A stretch of 64,000 nt of DNA from VBDM01 sp035651815. GTDB taxonomy: Bacteria; Pseudomonadota; Gammaproteobacteria; Burkholderiales; SG8-39. Of the stretch, positions 1 through 8,899 are shown one piece after another. The translations under genes and the position numbers were made by a program. Location: assembly GCA_035651815.1 (NCBI GenBank), contig DASRFB010000092.1:12586-76585 (forward strand), given 5' to 3'. The notes under the pieces were generated by a model that had not been told where the DNA came from, searched no databases, and saw only the letters and a list, made by a program, of their open reading frames with translations. The number at the start of each line of letters is the position of its first letter. The first letter of the stretch is position 1.

Positions 1-1
1 C

Positions 2-235
2 GTCCGCCGCGAACTGCTCAACCGGGTATGCGCGGACCAGATCGTCCCCTACCCCCCGGGAATACCCGTACTCGTACCGGGCCAGGTCATCACACGCGAC
101 ATCGTCAGCTACCTGGTCGGCCTGCTGCGCTCGCAGAACCGGGTGGAGCTGCACGGCATCGTCTACGACGGCTATCTGCCATGCCTGAGGGTGCTCAAGC
201 CGACCGAGGAGAAAGGACTCCAGGCGCTCGCCTGA
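2..235 (+). CDS. Orn/Lys/Arg decarboxylase, C-terminal end (partial)
   Basis: The last 77 codons of a gene that begins before the window. The peptide contains YPPGIPVLVPG followed by an ITRDIVSYL segment, which is typical of the C-terminal domain of fold-type I PLP-dependent ornithine/lysine/arginine decarboxylases. The PLP-binding core is outside the window, so the substrate cannot be read. A second, unrelated fold-type III ornithine decarboxylase lies at 21.7-22.9 kb, so the genome may have two routes from basic amino acids to polyamines. Confidence 0.75.
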   Translation, partial: VRRELLNRVCADQIVPYPPGIPVLVPGQVITRDIVSYLVGLLRSQNRVELHGIVYDGYLPCLRVLKPTEEKGLQALA

Positions 236-313
236 GCGGCGGGGCAAAAATCACGTGCTTTCCCCGAAAGCCTGTGCTACAACACGGCAAAAGGCCCGAG
301 GGGAGCAGGGTTT

Positions 314-559
314 ATGTCGCTGTCTTCGACGACGACCAAATACGGGTTCCGCATCCGCACCCGGGACGGCATGGTGGTCGAGCACCTCATGATCCACGGC
401 CGCGACGAGGCCGACGCGGAACGCAAGCTCCGCCAGATGTATCTCCACTGCGAGATCCTCGAGTGCAGCATCATGCAGCCGGCGATGATGCAGCCGGCCA
501 AGCGCTCGTCCGCCGCGGCCGCCAGCTTCGAGGACGTGATCTCGCTGATCTCGAAATAA
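314..559 (+). CDS. Small hypothetical protein (81 aa)
   Basis: An 81-residue protein opening MSLSSTTTKYGFRIRTRDGM, preceded by a ggggagcagg Shine-Dalgarno-like stretch. The N-terminal half looks like a small alpha/beta fold (alternating hydrophobics, then a charged helix DEADAERKLRQMY). The C-terminal part holds a repeated IMQPAM/MMQPAK segment and an alanine-rich linker. I do not recognise the family. It is convergent with the parA-like gene (36 bp between stops) and lies 78 bp after the decarboxylase. Length and start look natural for a real gene; function unknown. Confidence 0.6.
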   Translation: MSLSSTTTKYGFRIRTRDGMVVEHLMIHGRDEADAERKLRQMYLHCEILECSIMQPAMMQPAKRSSAAAASFEDVISLISK

Positions 560-595
560 GGCCGGCGCACGCCGACCTGGACGACCGCCCCCGGC

Positions 596-1360
596 TCAGA
601 CGTTCCAGAACCCGCTCGAACGAAGCTCCTCCAGCAGCCGCGCGTAGTCCTGCGCGCCGCGGCCTTCGGGATCGTGGCTGAAGACGTCCTTGCCGAACGC
701 CGGGCTCTCGGCGATGCCCACCGATTCCGCGATGCGCGTCTCGCACAGCTCGGCGCCGAAGCGCTCCCCGAGCTGCGCCGCGATGTCGTGCGCCATGCGC
801 CGGCGCGAGTCGAAGCGCGTGATCACGTAGCGCCGCTCGACGCGCTGCTTGAGGACGTGCTCGAGCGCCTTCAGCGTCTTCTCCAGCGCCGCCGCGCCTT
901 TCATGGCGAGATAATCGGCCGACACGGGCACTAGCACGCGCTCGGTCGCGAACACCGCGGAGAGCGAGAGCACGCCCAGCATGGGGCTGCAGTCGATCAC
1001 GACCGGCTGCGATTTCTCGTAGTTGGCGTCCAGCCCCTGCTTGAGGCGGTTCAGGACGTCGGGACCCTTGCCGAACATCGAGTCGATCTTGATCAGCTCG
1101 GTGTGCGCGGGCAGCAGCTGCCCGCCGAAAGCGACGGGGCGCGCGATGGCGGCGAGCGGCTTGGACTCGCTGTACAGCGTGAACAGGCTCTCCTTGCTCG
1201 AGGAGATCGGGTTCAGGATGGACGTCAGGTGCGCCTGGGCGTCGAGATCCACCAGCACCGGCAGCAGGCCGATCCGGGCGAGCGCCGCGCCGAGGTTGAG
1301 CGTCGTGGTCGTCTTCCCCACGCCGCCCTTCTGGTTGAAGACTGTGAGGCGCGTTCCCAT
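596..1360 (-). CDS. ParA family ATPase (orphan)
   Basis: A 254-residue deviant Walker ATPase. The P-loop KGGVGKTTTT is at residues 11-20, the switch segment DLDAQAHLTS at about 38-47 and the Walker B-like VVIDCSPMLG at about 120. These are the marks of ParA/Soj/MinD proteins, which form ATP-dependent dimers that position DNA or large complexes. There is no ParB gene or visible centromere-like repeat beside it, so it is probably an orphan ParA positioning some other cargo, not a chromosome partition pair. The ATG start directly precedes the conserved first beta strand. It is divergent from argD across about 235 bp of non-coding DNA. Confidence 0.85.
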   Translation of the reverse strand: MGTRLTVFNQKGGVGKTTTTLNLGAALARIGLLPVLVDLDAQAHLTSILNPISSSKESLFTLYSESKPLAAIARPVAFGGQLLPAHTELIKIDSMFGKGPDVLNRLKQGLDANYEKSQPVVIDCSPMLGVLSLSAVFATERVLVPVSADYLAMKGAAALEKTLKALEHVLKQRVERRYVITRFDSRRRMAHDIAAQLGERFGAELCETRIAESVGIAESPAFGKDVFSHDPEGRGAQDYARLLEELRSSGFWNV

Positions 1361-1595
1361 CCCCGAGTGATTATGCTAAGCTGTTGGCGTTTCAGAGAAA
1401 TTTTATCGCACTGAGCGACGACATGATCGGAATTTTGCAACCGGGCGCGCAGCCGACCGACGCCTCGTCGTTCATTCGGCGCGACACCCGACGACGCCGG
1501 CCGCCCGCGTAGACCGAAGCGCGCGCGCCCCATGAGGCGCGCCCCGAGCAACCGGGTGCGGCCCAAGGCCGCCCGAACAGAACGACGGGTGACTC

Positions 1596-2798
1596 ATGTC
1601 CCATGTGATGAATACGTACAGCCGGCTTTCCGTTTCCTTTACCCGTGGCGAAGGGGTATGGGTGTGGGACGACGCGGGCCGGCGCTACCTCGACGGCCTC
1701 GCCGGAATCGCCGTGAACACGCTCGGCCACGCCCACCCCAAGCTGGTGCGCGTGATCGCCGAGCAGGCGGCGCGGCTCATCCACGTCTCGAATCTGTACG
1801 GCATCGCCGAGCAGGAGAAGCTCGCCGACAAGCTCGCCGCGATCAGCGGGATGGACAACGTCTTCTTCTGCAATTCCGGCTGCGAGGCGAACGAAGCGGC
1901 GATCAAGATCGCGCGCCTCTACGGCCACAAGAAAGGGATCGAAGCGCCCGCGATCGTGGTCATGGACAAGGCGTTCCACGGCAGGACGCTCGCCACGCTC
2001 TCGGCCACGGGCAACCGCAAGGTGCAGAAAGGGTTCGAGCCGCTCGTGCCCGGCTTCGTGCGCGTTCCTTTCAACGACATCGACGCGGTGCGCAAGGTCG
2101 CGGCGGCGGAGCGCAACATCGTCGCCGTCCTGGTCGAGCCCATCCAGGGCGAGGGCGGCATCAACCTCTCGAGCCTGCAGTATCTGCGCGAGCTGCGCGA
2201 GCTGTGCGACCGCCAGGGCTGGCTGCTGATGGTCGACGAGGTGCAGTGCGGACTCGGCCGCACCGGCCGCTGGTTCGTCTACCAGCACGCGGGCGTGCTC
2301 CCCGACGTGATGCCGCTCGCCAAGGGCCTGGGCTCCGGCCTGCCCATCGGCGCGTGCCTCGCGCGCGGCGCAGCCGCCCGGGTGTTCGAGCCGGGCAACC
2401 ATGGATCGACCTTCGGCGGGAATCCGCTCGCGTGCGCGGCGGCGTTCGCCACGCTGAGCATCGTCGAGGAGGAAGGCCTGCTCGAGAACGCGGCTCGCAT
2501 GGGCGCCCTGCTCCTTTCCGGGCTGCGCGAGCAGCTCGCCGGCGTGCCGGGCGTGGCCGAGATCCGCGGCCACGGCCTCATGATCGGCATCGAGCTCGAC
2601 CGGCCCTGCGGCGTGCTCGCCGGCCGCGCGCTCGAGCAGGGGCTGCTGATCAACGTCACCATGGACAACGTGGTGCGGCTGCTTCCCGCGCTCGTGATCT
2701 CGGAGTCCGAGGCGCGACAGCTGCTGTCGGGCCTGGTGCCGCTGATCCGCGGTTTCCTCGCCGAGCCCGTCGCGGCTGCGAGCGCCGCGGGCGCCTGA
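1596..2798 (+). CDS. argD: Acetylornithine aminotransferase ArgD
   Basis: A 400-residue class-III PLP aminotransferase converting N-acetylglutamate 5-semialdehyde to N-acetylornithine in arginine synthesis. Visible landmarks are the PLP phosphate-binding NSGCEANEAAIK, the VLVEPIQGEGG segment, the cofactor aspartate in LMVDEVQCGLGRTG and the Schiff-base lysine in PLAKGLGSGLPIGA. Most ArgD proteins have NSGAEANE, so the cysteine here is a small variation. It is first in argD-argF-argG, separated from argF by a single base. The upstream 235 bp carries no clear promoter I would defend. A second in-frame ATG 12 bases into the gene is possible. Confidence 0.95.
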   Translation: MSHVMNTYSRLSVSFTRGEGVWVWDDAGRRYLDGLAGIAVNTLGHAHPKLVRVIAEQAARLIHVSNLYGIAEQEKLADKLAAISGMDNVFFCNSGCEANEAAIKIARLYGHKKGIEAPAIVVMDKAFHGRTLATLSATGNRKVQKGFEPLVPGFVRVPFNDIDAVRKVAAAERNIVAVLVEPIQGEGGINLSSLQYLRELRELCDRQGWLLMVDEVQCGLGRTGRWFVYQHAGVLPDVMPLAKGLGSGLPIGACLARGAAARVFEPGNHGSTFGGNPLACAAAFATLSIVEEEGLLENAARMGALLLSGLREQLAGVPGVAEIRGHGLMIGIELDRPCGVLAGRALEQGLLINVTMDNVVRLLPALVISESEARQLLSGLVPLIRGFLAEPVAAASAAGA

Positions 2799-2799
2799 C

Positions 2800-3732
2800 A
2801 TGCCGGCCGAGCGGAAACCACGGCACTATCTGCAATTCCGCGACCTCGAGCGCGAGGAATACGAGCACCTCTACGCGCGCACGCGCTGGATCAAGGACCG
2901 GTTCAAGCGCTACGAGCGTTATTGGCCGCTCGAGGATCGCACGCTCGCCATGATCTTCGAGAAGCCCTCGACGCGCACCCGCATGTCGTTCGAGGCCGGC
3001 ATGCATCAGCTGGGCGGCGCCGCGATCTACCTTTACACGCGCGACTCGCAGCTCGGCCGCGGCGAGCCGGTCGAGGACGCGGCGCAGGTGATTTCGCGCA
3101 TGTGCGACCTGATCATGGTGCGCACCTTCGAGCAGGACATCATCGAGCGCTTCGCGGCGAATTCGCGCGTCCCGGTGATCAACGGCCTCACCAACGAGTA
3201 CCACCCGTGCCAGGTGATGGCCGACATCTTCACCTACATCGAGCAGCGCGGCCCCATCCGCGGGAAGACGGTCGCTTGGATCGGCGACTCGAACAACGTC
3301 TGCAACACCTGGCTGCAGGCCGCGGCCATCCTCGACTTCAACGTCCACGTGTCGACGCCGCCCGGCTACGAGGTCGAGCCCGAGCGCGCCGGCATCTACG
3401 ACGACAGCCATTACGAGCGCTTCGCCGACCCCATGGACGCGGCGCGCGGCGCCGACCTCGTCACGACCGACGTCTGGACCAGCATGGGCTTCGAGGCCGA
3501 GAACGAGGAGCGCAAGCGCGACTTCCACGACTGGCAGGTCGACGCCGACATGATGCGCGCGGCGAAGCGGGACGCGCTCTTCATGCACTGCCTGCCCGCC
3601 CATCGCGGCGAGGAGGTGGCGGCGGAGGTGATCGACGGCCCGCAGAGCGCCGTCTGGGACGAGGCCGAGAACCGCCTGCACACGCAGAAGGCGCTGATGG
3701 AGTTCCTCCTGCTCGGCAAGATCAAGACTTGA
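2800..3732 (+). CDS. argF: Ornithine carbamoyltransferase ArgF
   Basis: A 310-residue enzyme forming citrulline from ornithine and carbamoyl phosphate in the cytoplasm. The carbamoyl-phosphate loop FEKPSTRTR is at about 52-60, HPCQVMAD provides the catalytic pair and HCLPAHRGEEV carries the ornithine-site cysteine. All hallmark residues are present and the length is normal. The ATG follows the argD stop by one base, so translation is probably coupled. Confidence 0.96.
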   Translation: MPAERKPRHYLQFRDLEREEYEHLYARTRWIKDRFKRYERYWPLEDRTLAMIFEKPSTRTRMSFEAGMHQLGGAAIYLYTRDSQLGRGEPVEDAAQVISRMCDLIMVRTFEQDIIERFAANSRVPVINGLTNEYHPCQVMADIFTYIEQRGPIRGKTVAWIGDSNNVCNTWLQAAAILDFNVHVSTPPGYEVEPERAGIYDDSHYERFADPMDAARGADLVTTDVWTSMGFEAENEERKRDFHDWQVDADMMRAAKRDALFMHCLPAHRGEEVAAEVIDGPQSAVWDEAENRLHTQKALMEFLLLGKIKT

Positions 3733-3743
3733 AAGGGAGCGCA

Positions 3744-4976
3744 GTGAGCGGAAAGACGAACGACGGCATCGGGAAGGTGGTGCTCGCGTACTCCGGCGGG
3801 CTCGACACCTCGGTCATCCTGAAGTGGCTGCAGGACGTCTACGGCTGCGAGGTCGTGACCTTCACCGCCGACATCGGCCAGGGCGAGGAGCTCGAGCCCG
3901 CGCGCGCCAAGGCCAAGGCGCTCGGAGTGAAGGAGATCTTCATCGACGACCTGCGCGAGGAGTTCGCGCGCGACTTCGTGTTCCCCATGTTCCGGGCGAA
4001 CGCGATCTACGAGGGCGAGTACCTGCTCGGCACGTCGATCGCGCGGCCGCTGATCGCCAAGCGCCAGATCGAGATCGCGCGCCAGACCGGCGCCGCGGCG
4101 GTCGCCCACGGCGCGACCGGCAAGGGTAACGACCAGGTCCGCTTCGAGCTCGGCTACTACGCCCTCGAGCCTGGCATCCGCGTGATCGCGCCCTGGCGCG
4201 AATGGGACCTCACGTCCCGGGAGAAGCTGCTCGAGTACGCCGAGACGCACGGCATCCCGATCGAAGGCAAGAAGAAGAGCGGCTCGCCATACTCGATGGA
4301 CGCCAACCTGCTGCATATCTCGTACGAAGGCCGCATCCTCGAGGATCCCGCGCGCGAGCCCGAGGAGGACATGTGGCGCTGGACCGTGTCGCCGGAGAAG
4401 GCGCCCGACCGGCCGCAGGTCGTCGAGCTGGATTACCGCGGCGGCGACATCGTCGCCGTCGACGGCAAGACCATGACGCCCGGCGCCGCGCTCGCGCGCT
4501 TGAACGAGCTCGGCGGCAAGCACGGCATCGGCCGGCTGGATCTCGTCGAGAACCGCTACGTCGGCATGAAATCGCGCGGCTGCTACGAGACGCCGGGCGG
4601 CACCATCATGCTCAAGGCCCACCGCGCCATCGAGTCGCTTTGCCTCGACCGCGAGGTGGCCCACCTCAAGGACGAGCTCATGCCGCGCTACGCCTCGCTC
4701 ATCTACAACGGCTACTGGTGGAGCCCGGAGCGGCGGATGCTTCAGACCCTGATCGACGGCTCGCAGGCGAGCGTGAACGGCAAGGTGCGCGTCAAGCTCT
4801 ACAAGGGCAACGTCATGGTCGTCGGCCGGCAGTCGGACGACTCGCTGTTCGATCCCGCGATCGCGACCTTCGAGGACGACCGCGGAGCGTACGACCAGGC
4901 CGACGCCGCCGGCTTCATCCGGCTGAACGCGCTCAGGATGCGGATCGCGGCGAAGCTCAAGACCAAGGCCCGCTAG
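3744..4976 (+). CDS. argG: Argininosuccinate synthase ArgG
   Basis: A 410-residue enzyme condensing citrulline and aspartate with ATP. The N-terminal PP-loop VVLAYSGGLDTSVI and the following TADIGQG are diagnostic, with GATGKGNDQVRFELG further in. I chose the GTG at 3744 because a gaaagggag Shine-Dalgarno sits just before it, and the SGGLDTS loop then falls near residue 18 as in other ArgG proteins. The frame is open far upstream through argF, but that is a GC-rich shadow. It is third in the arg operon, 11 bp after argF. The next arginine step (argH) is not in the window. Confidence 0.96.
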   Translation: MSGKTNDGIGKVVLAYSGGLDTSVILKWLQDVYGCEVVTFTADIGQGEELEPARAKAKALGVKEIFIDDLREEFARDFVFPMFRANAIYEGEYLLGTSIARPLIAKRQIEIARQTGAAAVAHGATGKGNDQVRFELGYYALEPGIRVIAPWREWDLTSREKLLEYAETHGIPIEGKKKSGSPYSMDANLLHISYEGRILEDPAREPEEDMWRWTVSPEKAPDRPQVVELDYRGGDIVAVDGKTMTPGAALARLNELGGKHGIGRLDLVENRYVGMKSRGCYETPGGTIMLKAHRAIESLCLDREVAHLKDELMPRYASLIYNGYWWSPERRMLQTLIDGSQASVNGKVRVKLYKGNVMVVGRQSDDSLFDPAIATFEDDRGAYDQADAAGFIRLNALRMRIAAKLKTKAR

Positions 4977-5023
4977 CGCCCGGACCGTGACGTCCTTCAT
5001 CGTGCGCGGCCGTCGCGGGCGCG

Positions 5024-5029
5024 GATAAT
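5024..5029 (+). promoter_or_regulatory. Candidate -10 element of the phosphoesterase gene
   Basis: GATAAT ends 7 nt before the start codon, which would put the transcript start at or next to the ATG. No good -35 is seen. This is one of several genes in the window with the same spacing. Confidence 0.4.
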
Positions 5030-5035
5030 GAGCTC

Positions 5036-5767
5036 ATGCGCATTCTCGTCCTGTCGGACATTCATCTCGAAGTGGCGCCGTTCGAGCCCGCCGCGTCGTC
5101 CGCGGACGTGGTGGTGCTCGCCGGCGATATCGCGAACGGCGGCGCGGGCGTGGACTGGGCCGAGCGCAGCTTCCGCGCCCCCGTGCTGTACGTCCCGGGC
5201 AACCACGAGTACTACGACCACGAGTTCGATCAGGCGAACGAGTCGCTGAGGAACGCGGTCGGGGCGCGCGTGCGCCTGCTCGACTGCAACGAAGCGATCA
5301 CGGACGACGTTCGCTTCCTCGGCTGCACGCTATGGACCGACTACACGCTCGTTCCGGACACGGCGCGCGCCGCGGTGGTCGAAGAAGCGCGCGCCAAGAA
5401 CCCCGATTACGCGAAGATCCGGTTCGACGGCCGCAGCTTCACGCCCGAGCACGCGATGGCGCTCTGCCGCAAGCACCGCGCCTGGCTCGAGCGCAAGCTG
5501 TACGAGCCGTTCGGCGGGCGCACCGTGGTCATCACGCACTTCGCGCCGCACCCGAAGTCCATCGCGCCCGCGTACACGGGGCACCCCGCGAACCCGGGCT
5601 TCGTGCTGGATCTTTCGCCGCTGATGGGCCGCGCCGCGCTGTGGATCCATGGCCACACCCACACCGCGTTCGACTACGAGGTGAAGGGCACTCGGGTGGT
5701 GTGCAATCCGCGCGGCTACCCCGGGGAGCCTACGGGGTTTCGCGCCGACTTGACCCTGGATCTCTGA
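5036..5767 (+). CDS. Calcineurin-like metallophosphoesterase
   Basis: A 243-residue protein with the ordered metallophosphoesterase metal ligands: SDIHLE (Asp, His), AGDI (Asp), PGNHEYYD (Asn, His), ITHFAPH (His) and GHTHTAFDY (paired His). Such enzymes hydrolyse phosphomono- or diesters with two metals; the substrate is not predictable. A -10-like GATAAT ends 7 nt before the ATG and there is no Shine-Dalgarno, so the message may be leaderless. The 3' end overlaps the convergent membrane-protein gene by 38 bp. Confidence 0.88.
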   Translation: MRILVLSDIHLEVAPFEPAASSADVVVLAGDIANGGAGVDWAERSFRAPVLYVPGNHEYYDHEFDQANESLRNAVGARVRLLDCNEAITDDVRFLGCTLWTDYTLVPDTARAAVVEEARAKNPDYAKIRFDGRSFTPEHAMALCRKHRAWLERKLYEPFGGRTVVITHFAPHPKSIAPAYTGHPANPGFVLDLSPLMGRAALWIHGHTHTAFDYEVKGTRVVCNPRGYPGEPTGFRADLTLDL

Positions 5768-6188
5768 CCCGGATCTCGGGCGTCCCGGTGTCGTACTTGC
5801 CGCGGCGCAGATCGCGCCGCGCGCGCTCGGCGAGCCGGCAGTACTCCCGGTGGATCGCGTCGAGCTCCTCCTCCTCGAGCTCTTCGAGATCGAGCAGCGC
5901 GGTGTGCGCGCCGTTGATCGAGCGGATGATCTCGTCGAGCTTGACCTGGATCGCCTCGGAGTCCCGGTTCTGCGTGTTCTGGATCAGGAACACCATGAGG
6001 AAGGTCACGATGGTGGTGCCGGTGTTGATCACGAGCTGCCAGGTGTCGCTGAAGCCGAAGAGCGGGCCGGTCACGGCCCAGACGGCGATGACGCCAGCGG
6101 CGACGGCGAACGCGGACGGCCTTCCCGCCGTCTTCGCAGTCCATTTGGCGAACCGGGAAAACCAGGATCGCGATCGCGTTGGTCTCAT
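5730..6188 (-). CDS. Low-affinity iron permease family membrane protein
   Basis: A 152-residue protein with two membrane segments (about 26-45 and 50-70), then the signature FLMVFLIQNTQNRDSEAIQVK and a charged cytoplasmic helix with an acidic stretch LEELEEEELD. This arrangement matches the bacterial 'low affinity iron permease' family (PF04120), whose transport activity in bacteria is largely unproven. An aggtg ribosome site lies before the ATG. Its last 38 bp are antisense to the phosphoesterase gene. Confidence 0.8.
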   Translation of the reverse strand: MRPTRSRSWFSRFAKWTAKTAGRPSAFAVAAGVIAVWAVTGPLFGFSDTWQLVINTGTTIVTFLMVFLIQNTQNRDSEAIQVKLDEIIRSINGAHTALLDLEELEEEELDAIHREYCRLAERARRDLRRGKYDTGTPEIRVRDPGSSRRETP

Positions 6189-6213
6189 GGGATCACCTCT
6201 CGTGGCCTGTCGC

Positions 6214-6219
6214 TATAAT
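6214..6219 (+). promoter_or_regulatory. Candidate -10 element of yajQ
   Basis: A perfect TATAAT 23 bases before the yajQ ATG, followed by a short leader with a gtgagg ribosome site. No convincing -35 lies 16-18 bp upstream. Confidence 0.5.
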
Positions 6220-6241
6220 TCCCTCTTCCAGTGAGGTTGAC

Positions 6242-6727
6242 ATGCCTTCCTTCGATATCGTTTCCGAGGTGAACAAGGTCGAGCTGCGCAACGCGGTCGA
6301 CCAGGCGAACAAGGAGATCGCGAACCGCTTCGACTTCCGCGGCTCGGACGCCCGCATCGAGCAGAACGACCTGGCGCTGACCTTCTACGCGGACGACGAT
6401 TTCAAGCTGAAGCAGGTCGGCGAGGTGTTCATGACCAAGTGCGCCAAGCGCGGCGTCGACGTGCGCGCTTTCGATCCCCAGTCCATCGAGAAGATCGGCG
6501 GCGACAAGGTGAAGCAGCCGATCAATGTCCGCTCGGGGATCGAGCAGGAGCGCGCCAAGCAGATCGTCAAGCTGATCAAGGACAGCAAGCTGAAGGTGCA
6601 GGCGAGCATTCAGGGCGCCGCGCTCCGGGTGTCCGGAGCCAAGAAGGACGACCTGCAGGCCGTCATCCAGCTCCTGCGCAAGCAGGTGACCGACATCCCG
6701 GTGCAGTTCAACAACTTCAGGGATTGA
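6242..6727 (+). CDS. yajQ: YajQ family nucleotide-binding protein
   Basis: A 161-residue protein opening MPSFDIVSEVNKVELRNAVD, the standard start of the YajQ family (two ferredoxin-like domains; nucleotide or cyclic-di-GMP binding reported for some members). I placed the start at 6242 after a gtgagg ribosome site. An upstream in-frame GTG would add 21 non-conserved residues and run through the promoter. Length equals the family's usual 160-163. It is tail to tail with the amidotransferase gene, with one base between the stop codons. Confidence 0.94.
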   Translation: MPSFDIVSEVNKVELRNAVDQANKEIANRFDFRGSDARIEQNDLALTFYADDDFKLKQVGEVFMTKCAKRGVDVRAFDPQSIEKIGGDKVKQPINVRSGIEQERAKQIVKLIKDSKLKVQASIQGAALRVSGAKKDDLQAVIQLLRKQVTDIPVQFNNFRD

Positions 6728-6728
6728 G

Positions 6729-7430
6729 CTAGGCCAGGCCCCGGATCCAGCGGTCGTACACGCGCCGCGCGACGCCGTTCAGCGTGTCGACGCGGCGGGC
6801 GAGGTCCATCTGCATCTCGGCCGGCGTCTGCACCGAAGGCGCCCTCCCGACGATGCCCTCCTGCCTCCAGCCGCGGCACCAGGTGCGGATCATCTCGGGC
6901 GTCATCTCGACGTGGCACTGCATCCCGAGATGGTTGCCGAGCGCGAACGCCTGGTTGACGCAATACGGGCTCGCCGCGAGGCGCACGGCGCCCGGCGGGA
7001 TCGAGAAGGTCTCGCCGTGCCAGTGGAAGGAATCGAACTGCCGCAGGTCGCCGAACCACTCGCGCGCCTGGGAGCTCGCCTCCACCGTCACGCGGCCCCA
7101 GCCGATCTCCTTCACCGGATTGCGCTCGACCTTGCCGCCGAGCGCCTTGGACATCAGCTGGCCGCCGAGGCAATGTCCGAGCACGGGGATGTTCGACTTC
7201 ACCGCCGCGCCGATCAGCGCGAGCACGCGCGGGATCCACGGCAGCTCGTCGTTGACGCTCATCGGTCCGCCCATGAAGACGAGCCCCGAATAGGGGCCGG
7301 GATCGGAGGGAACCGGCTCGCCGGCGTCGATCTTCACGAGGCGCCATGGGATGCGGTGATCGTCGAGGTATGTGGCAAAATACCCCGGCCCTTCGGTGCC
7401 GAAATGGCGGAAAATCGCAACGGGCTTCAT
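6729..7430 (-). CDS. Class I glutamine amidotransferase (stand-alone)
   Basis: A 233-residue class I glutamine amidotransferase domain with no fused synthetase. The nucleophile cysteine is in VLGHCLGGQLMS and the His-Glu pair in QCHVEMTPEMI; an oxyanion-type GGPMSV precedes. It resembles the GuaA amidotransferase half but is not GMP synthase. Such stand-alone proteins may act in gamma-glutamyl or polyamine breakdown; the substrate here is unknown. The ATG at 7430 is 12 bp from the divergent protease start and lacks a clear ribosome site. An in-frame ATG at 7460 would overlap the neighbour. Confidence 0.85.
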   Translation of the reverse strand: MKPVAIFRHFGTEGPGYFATYLDDHRIPWRLVKIDAGEPVPSDPGPYSGLVFMGGPMSVNDELPWIPRVLALIGAAVKSNIPVLGHCLGGQLMSKALGGKVERNPVKEIGWGRVTVEASSQAREWFGDLRQFDSFHWHGETFSIPPGAVRLAASPYCVNQAFALGNHLGMQCHVEMTPEMIRTWCRGWRQEGIVGRAPSVQTPAEMQMDLARRVDTLNGVARRVYDRWIRGLA

Positions 7431-7442
7431 GAGGGGAAGGCG

Positions 7443-8090
7443 ATGAACCGGATGCGTCATAGTATTGCATGCTCGGCGCTTTTCCTCTGCGCCGCGCCGG
7501 CGCTCGCCACCGACGTGAACGTGGTCGGGCTGTTTCCCGGGAAAGCGGTCGTCTCGATCAACGGCGGGCAGCCGCGCACGCTGCGCGAGGGCCAGAAGAC
7601 CGACGAAGGCGTGACGCTGCTCGGCACCGAGCGCGACCAGGCGAGCTTCGAGATCGACGGGCGCAAGCGCGTGCTGAAGATGGGACAGGTCTACGTCGCC
7701 GCGCCGAGCGGGACGTCGCAGCAGACCGTGACGCTGGCCGCCGACAGCCGCGGGCACTTCTTCGTCAACGGCCAGGTGAACGGCGGGCAGATGCGCTTCC
7801 TGGTCGACACCGGCGCCACGTGGGTCGCCCTGTCCACCGCCGACGCGGTACGCCTCGCGATCGACTACCGCAAGGGCGAGCCGAACCTCCTGTCGACCGC
7901 GAACGGCGTCGCCGCCGCCTACAAGTTGAAGCTGGACACCGTGCGCGTCGGCGACATCACCATCAGCAACGTCGACGCGGTCGTCATGGACGGCGCGAGC
8001 CCGGGCGTCGCGCTGCTCGGCATGAGCTTCCTGAACCGCATGGAGATGCGCCGCGACGGCGGCACGATGGTGCTGACGAAGCGGTTCTAG
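7443..8090 (+). CDS. Periplasmic retropepsin-like aspartic protease (TIGR02281 type)
   Basis: A 215-residue protein with a Sec signal peptide (hydrophobic 7-20, cleavage near ALA-TD). A C-terminal retropepsin-like domain carries the catalytic LVDTGATWVALS and closes with VALLGMSFLNRM, the usual flap-end motif of single-domain clan AA proteases. Such proteases act as dimers. The N-terminal region of about 70 residues resembles an SH3-like module. A gaggggaagg ribosome site supports the ATG. The stop shares the four bases CTAG with the convergent folE2 stop. Substrate unknown. Confidence 0.85.
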   Translation: MNRMRHSIACSALFLCAAPALATDVNVVGLFPGKAVVSINGGQPRTLREGQKTDEGVTLLGTERDQASFEIDGRKRVLKMGQVYVAAPSGTSQQTVTLAADSRGHFFVNGQVNGGQMRFLVDTGATWVALSTADAVRLAIDYRKGEPNLLSTANGVAAAYKLKLDTVRVGDITISNVDAVVMDGASPGVALLGMSFLNRMEMRRDGGTMVLTKRF

Positions 8091-8899
8091 CCGGCGGCCT
8101 TTTCCCGCTTGTCCTTCTCGATCCTCGCGTACGCCGAGTGGTTGTGGATCGACTCGAAGTTCTCCGACTCGACCACGTACCAGTCGACGCGGTCGTCGCG
8201 GTTGAGCTCCGAGGCGACGTCGCGCACGAGGTCCTCGACGAACTTCGGGTTGTCGTAGGCGCGCTCCGTGACGTGCTTTTCGTCGGGCCGCTTGAGCAGC
8301 CCGTAGAGCTCGCTCGAGGCGTTGCGTTCTGCGATCTCCACCAGCTCCTCGATCCACACGAAGCCGCGCGTGCGCGCGCTGATCGTCACGTGCGAGCGCT
8401 GGTTGTGCGCGCCGTACTCGGAGATGCGCTTGGAGCACGGGCACAAGCTCGTGACCGGGACGACCACGGTCATCTTGAAGCACTTCCGCCCCTTGTCGAT
8501 CTCGCCGGTGAAGGTGACGTCGTAATCCATCAGGCTCTGCACGCCCGAGACCGGCGCCGCCTTGCTCACGAAATACGGGAAGCGCATCTCGATGTGACCC
8601 GATTCGGCCTCGAGACGCTGCACCATCTCGCCCAGCATCAGCTTGAACGTGTCGACCGAGATCTCGCGCTCGTGCGCGTTCAGGATCTCCACGAAGCGGG
8701 ACATGTGCGTGCCCTTGAACTGGTGCGGCAGGCCCACGTACATGTTGAACGTGGCGACGGTGTGCTGCGTGCCGCCGCCGCGCTCGGCGATGCGCACGGG
8801 ATGGCGGATGCCCTTGATGCCGACCTTGTCGATCGCGAGCTTGCGCTTGTCCTCGGCGCTCTGGACGTCGGGAATGGCCAGGGGATCGCGGGTATTCAT
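8087..8899 (-). CDS. folE2: GTP cyclohydrolase FolE2 (type IB)
   Basis: A 270-residue enzyme converting GTP to 7,8-dihydroneopterin triphosphate, the entry to folate and queuosine precursors. It has the FolE2 signature around SLCPCSKRISEYGAHNQRSHV (active-site cysteine, His) and the C-terminal IHNHSAYARI. FolE2 is the metal-flexible alternative to zinc FolE. It lies 116 bp downstream of dxs on the same strand, the usual betaproteobacterial order. A TAAAAT on the minus strand at 8935-8940 could be a -10 for its own promoter. Confidence 0.95.
   Translation of the reverse strand: MNTRDPLAIPDVQSAEDKRKLAIDKVGIKGIRHPVRIAERGGGTQHTVATFNMYVGLPHQFKGTHMSRFVEILNAHEREISVDTFKLMLGEMVQRLEAESGHIEMRFPYFVSKAAPVSGVQSLMDYDVTFTGEIDKGRKCFKMTVVVPVTSLCPCSKRISEYGAHNQRSHVTISARTRGFVWIEELVEIAERNASSELYGLLKRPDEKHVTERAYDNPKFVEDLVRDVASELNRDDRVDWYVVESENFESIHNHSAYARIEKDKREKAAG

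Noticed and set aside
28..681. A plus-strand frame crossing the decarboxylase end, the 81-aa gene and the parA end
   Set aside because: Runs through three other genes, is Arg/Pro-rich and without motif; the decarboxylase frame is plainly the real one.
2922..3743. N-terminal extension of ArgG through argF
   Set aside because: The upstream frame is a shadow of argF; GTG at 3744 has a Shine-Dalgarno and gives the standard N terminus.
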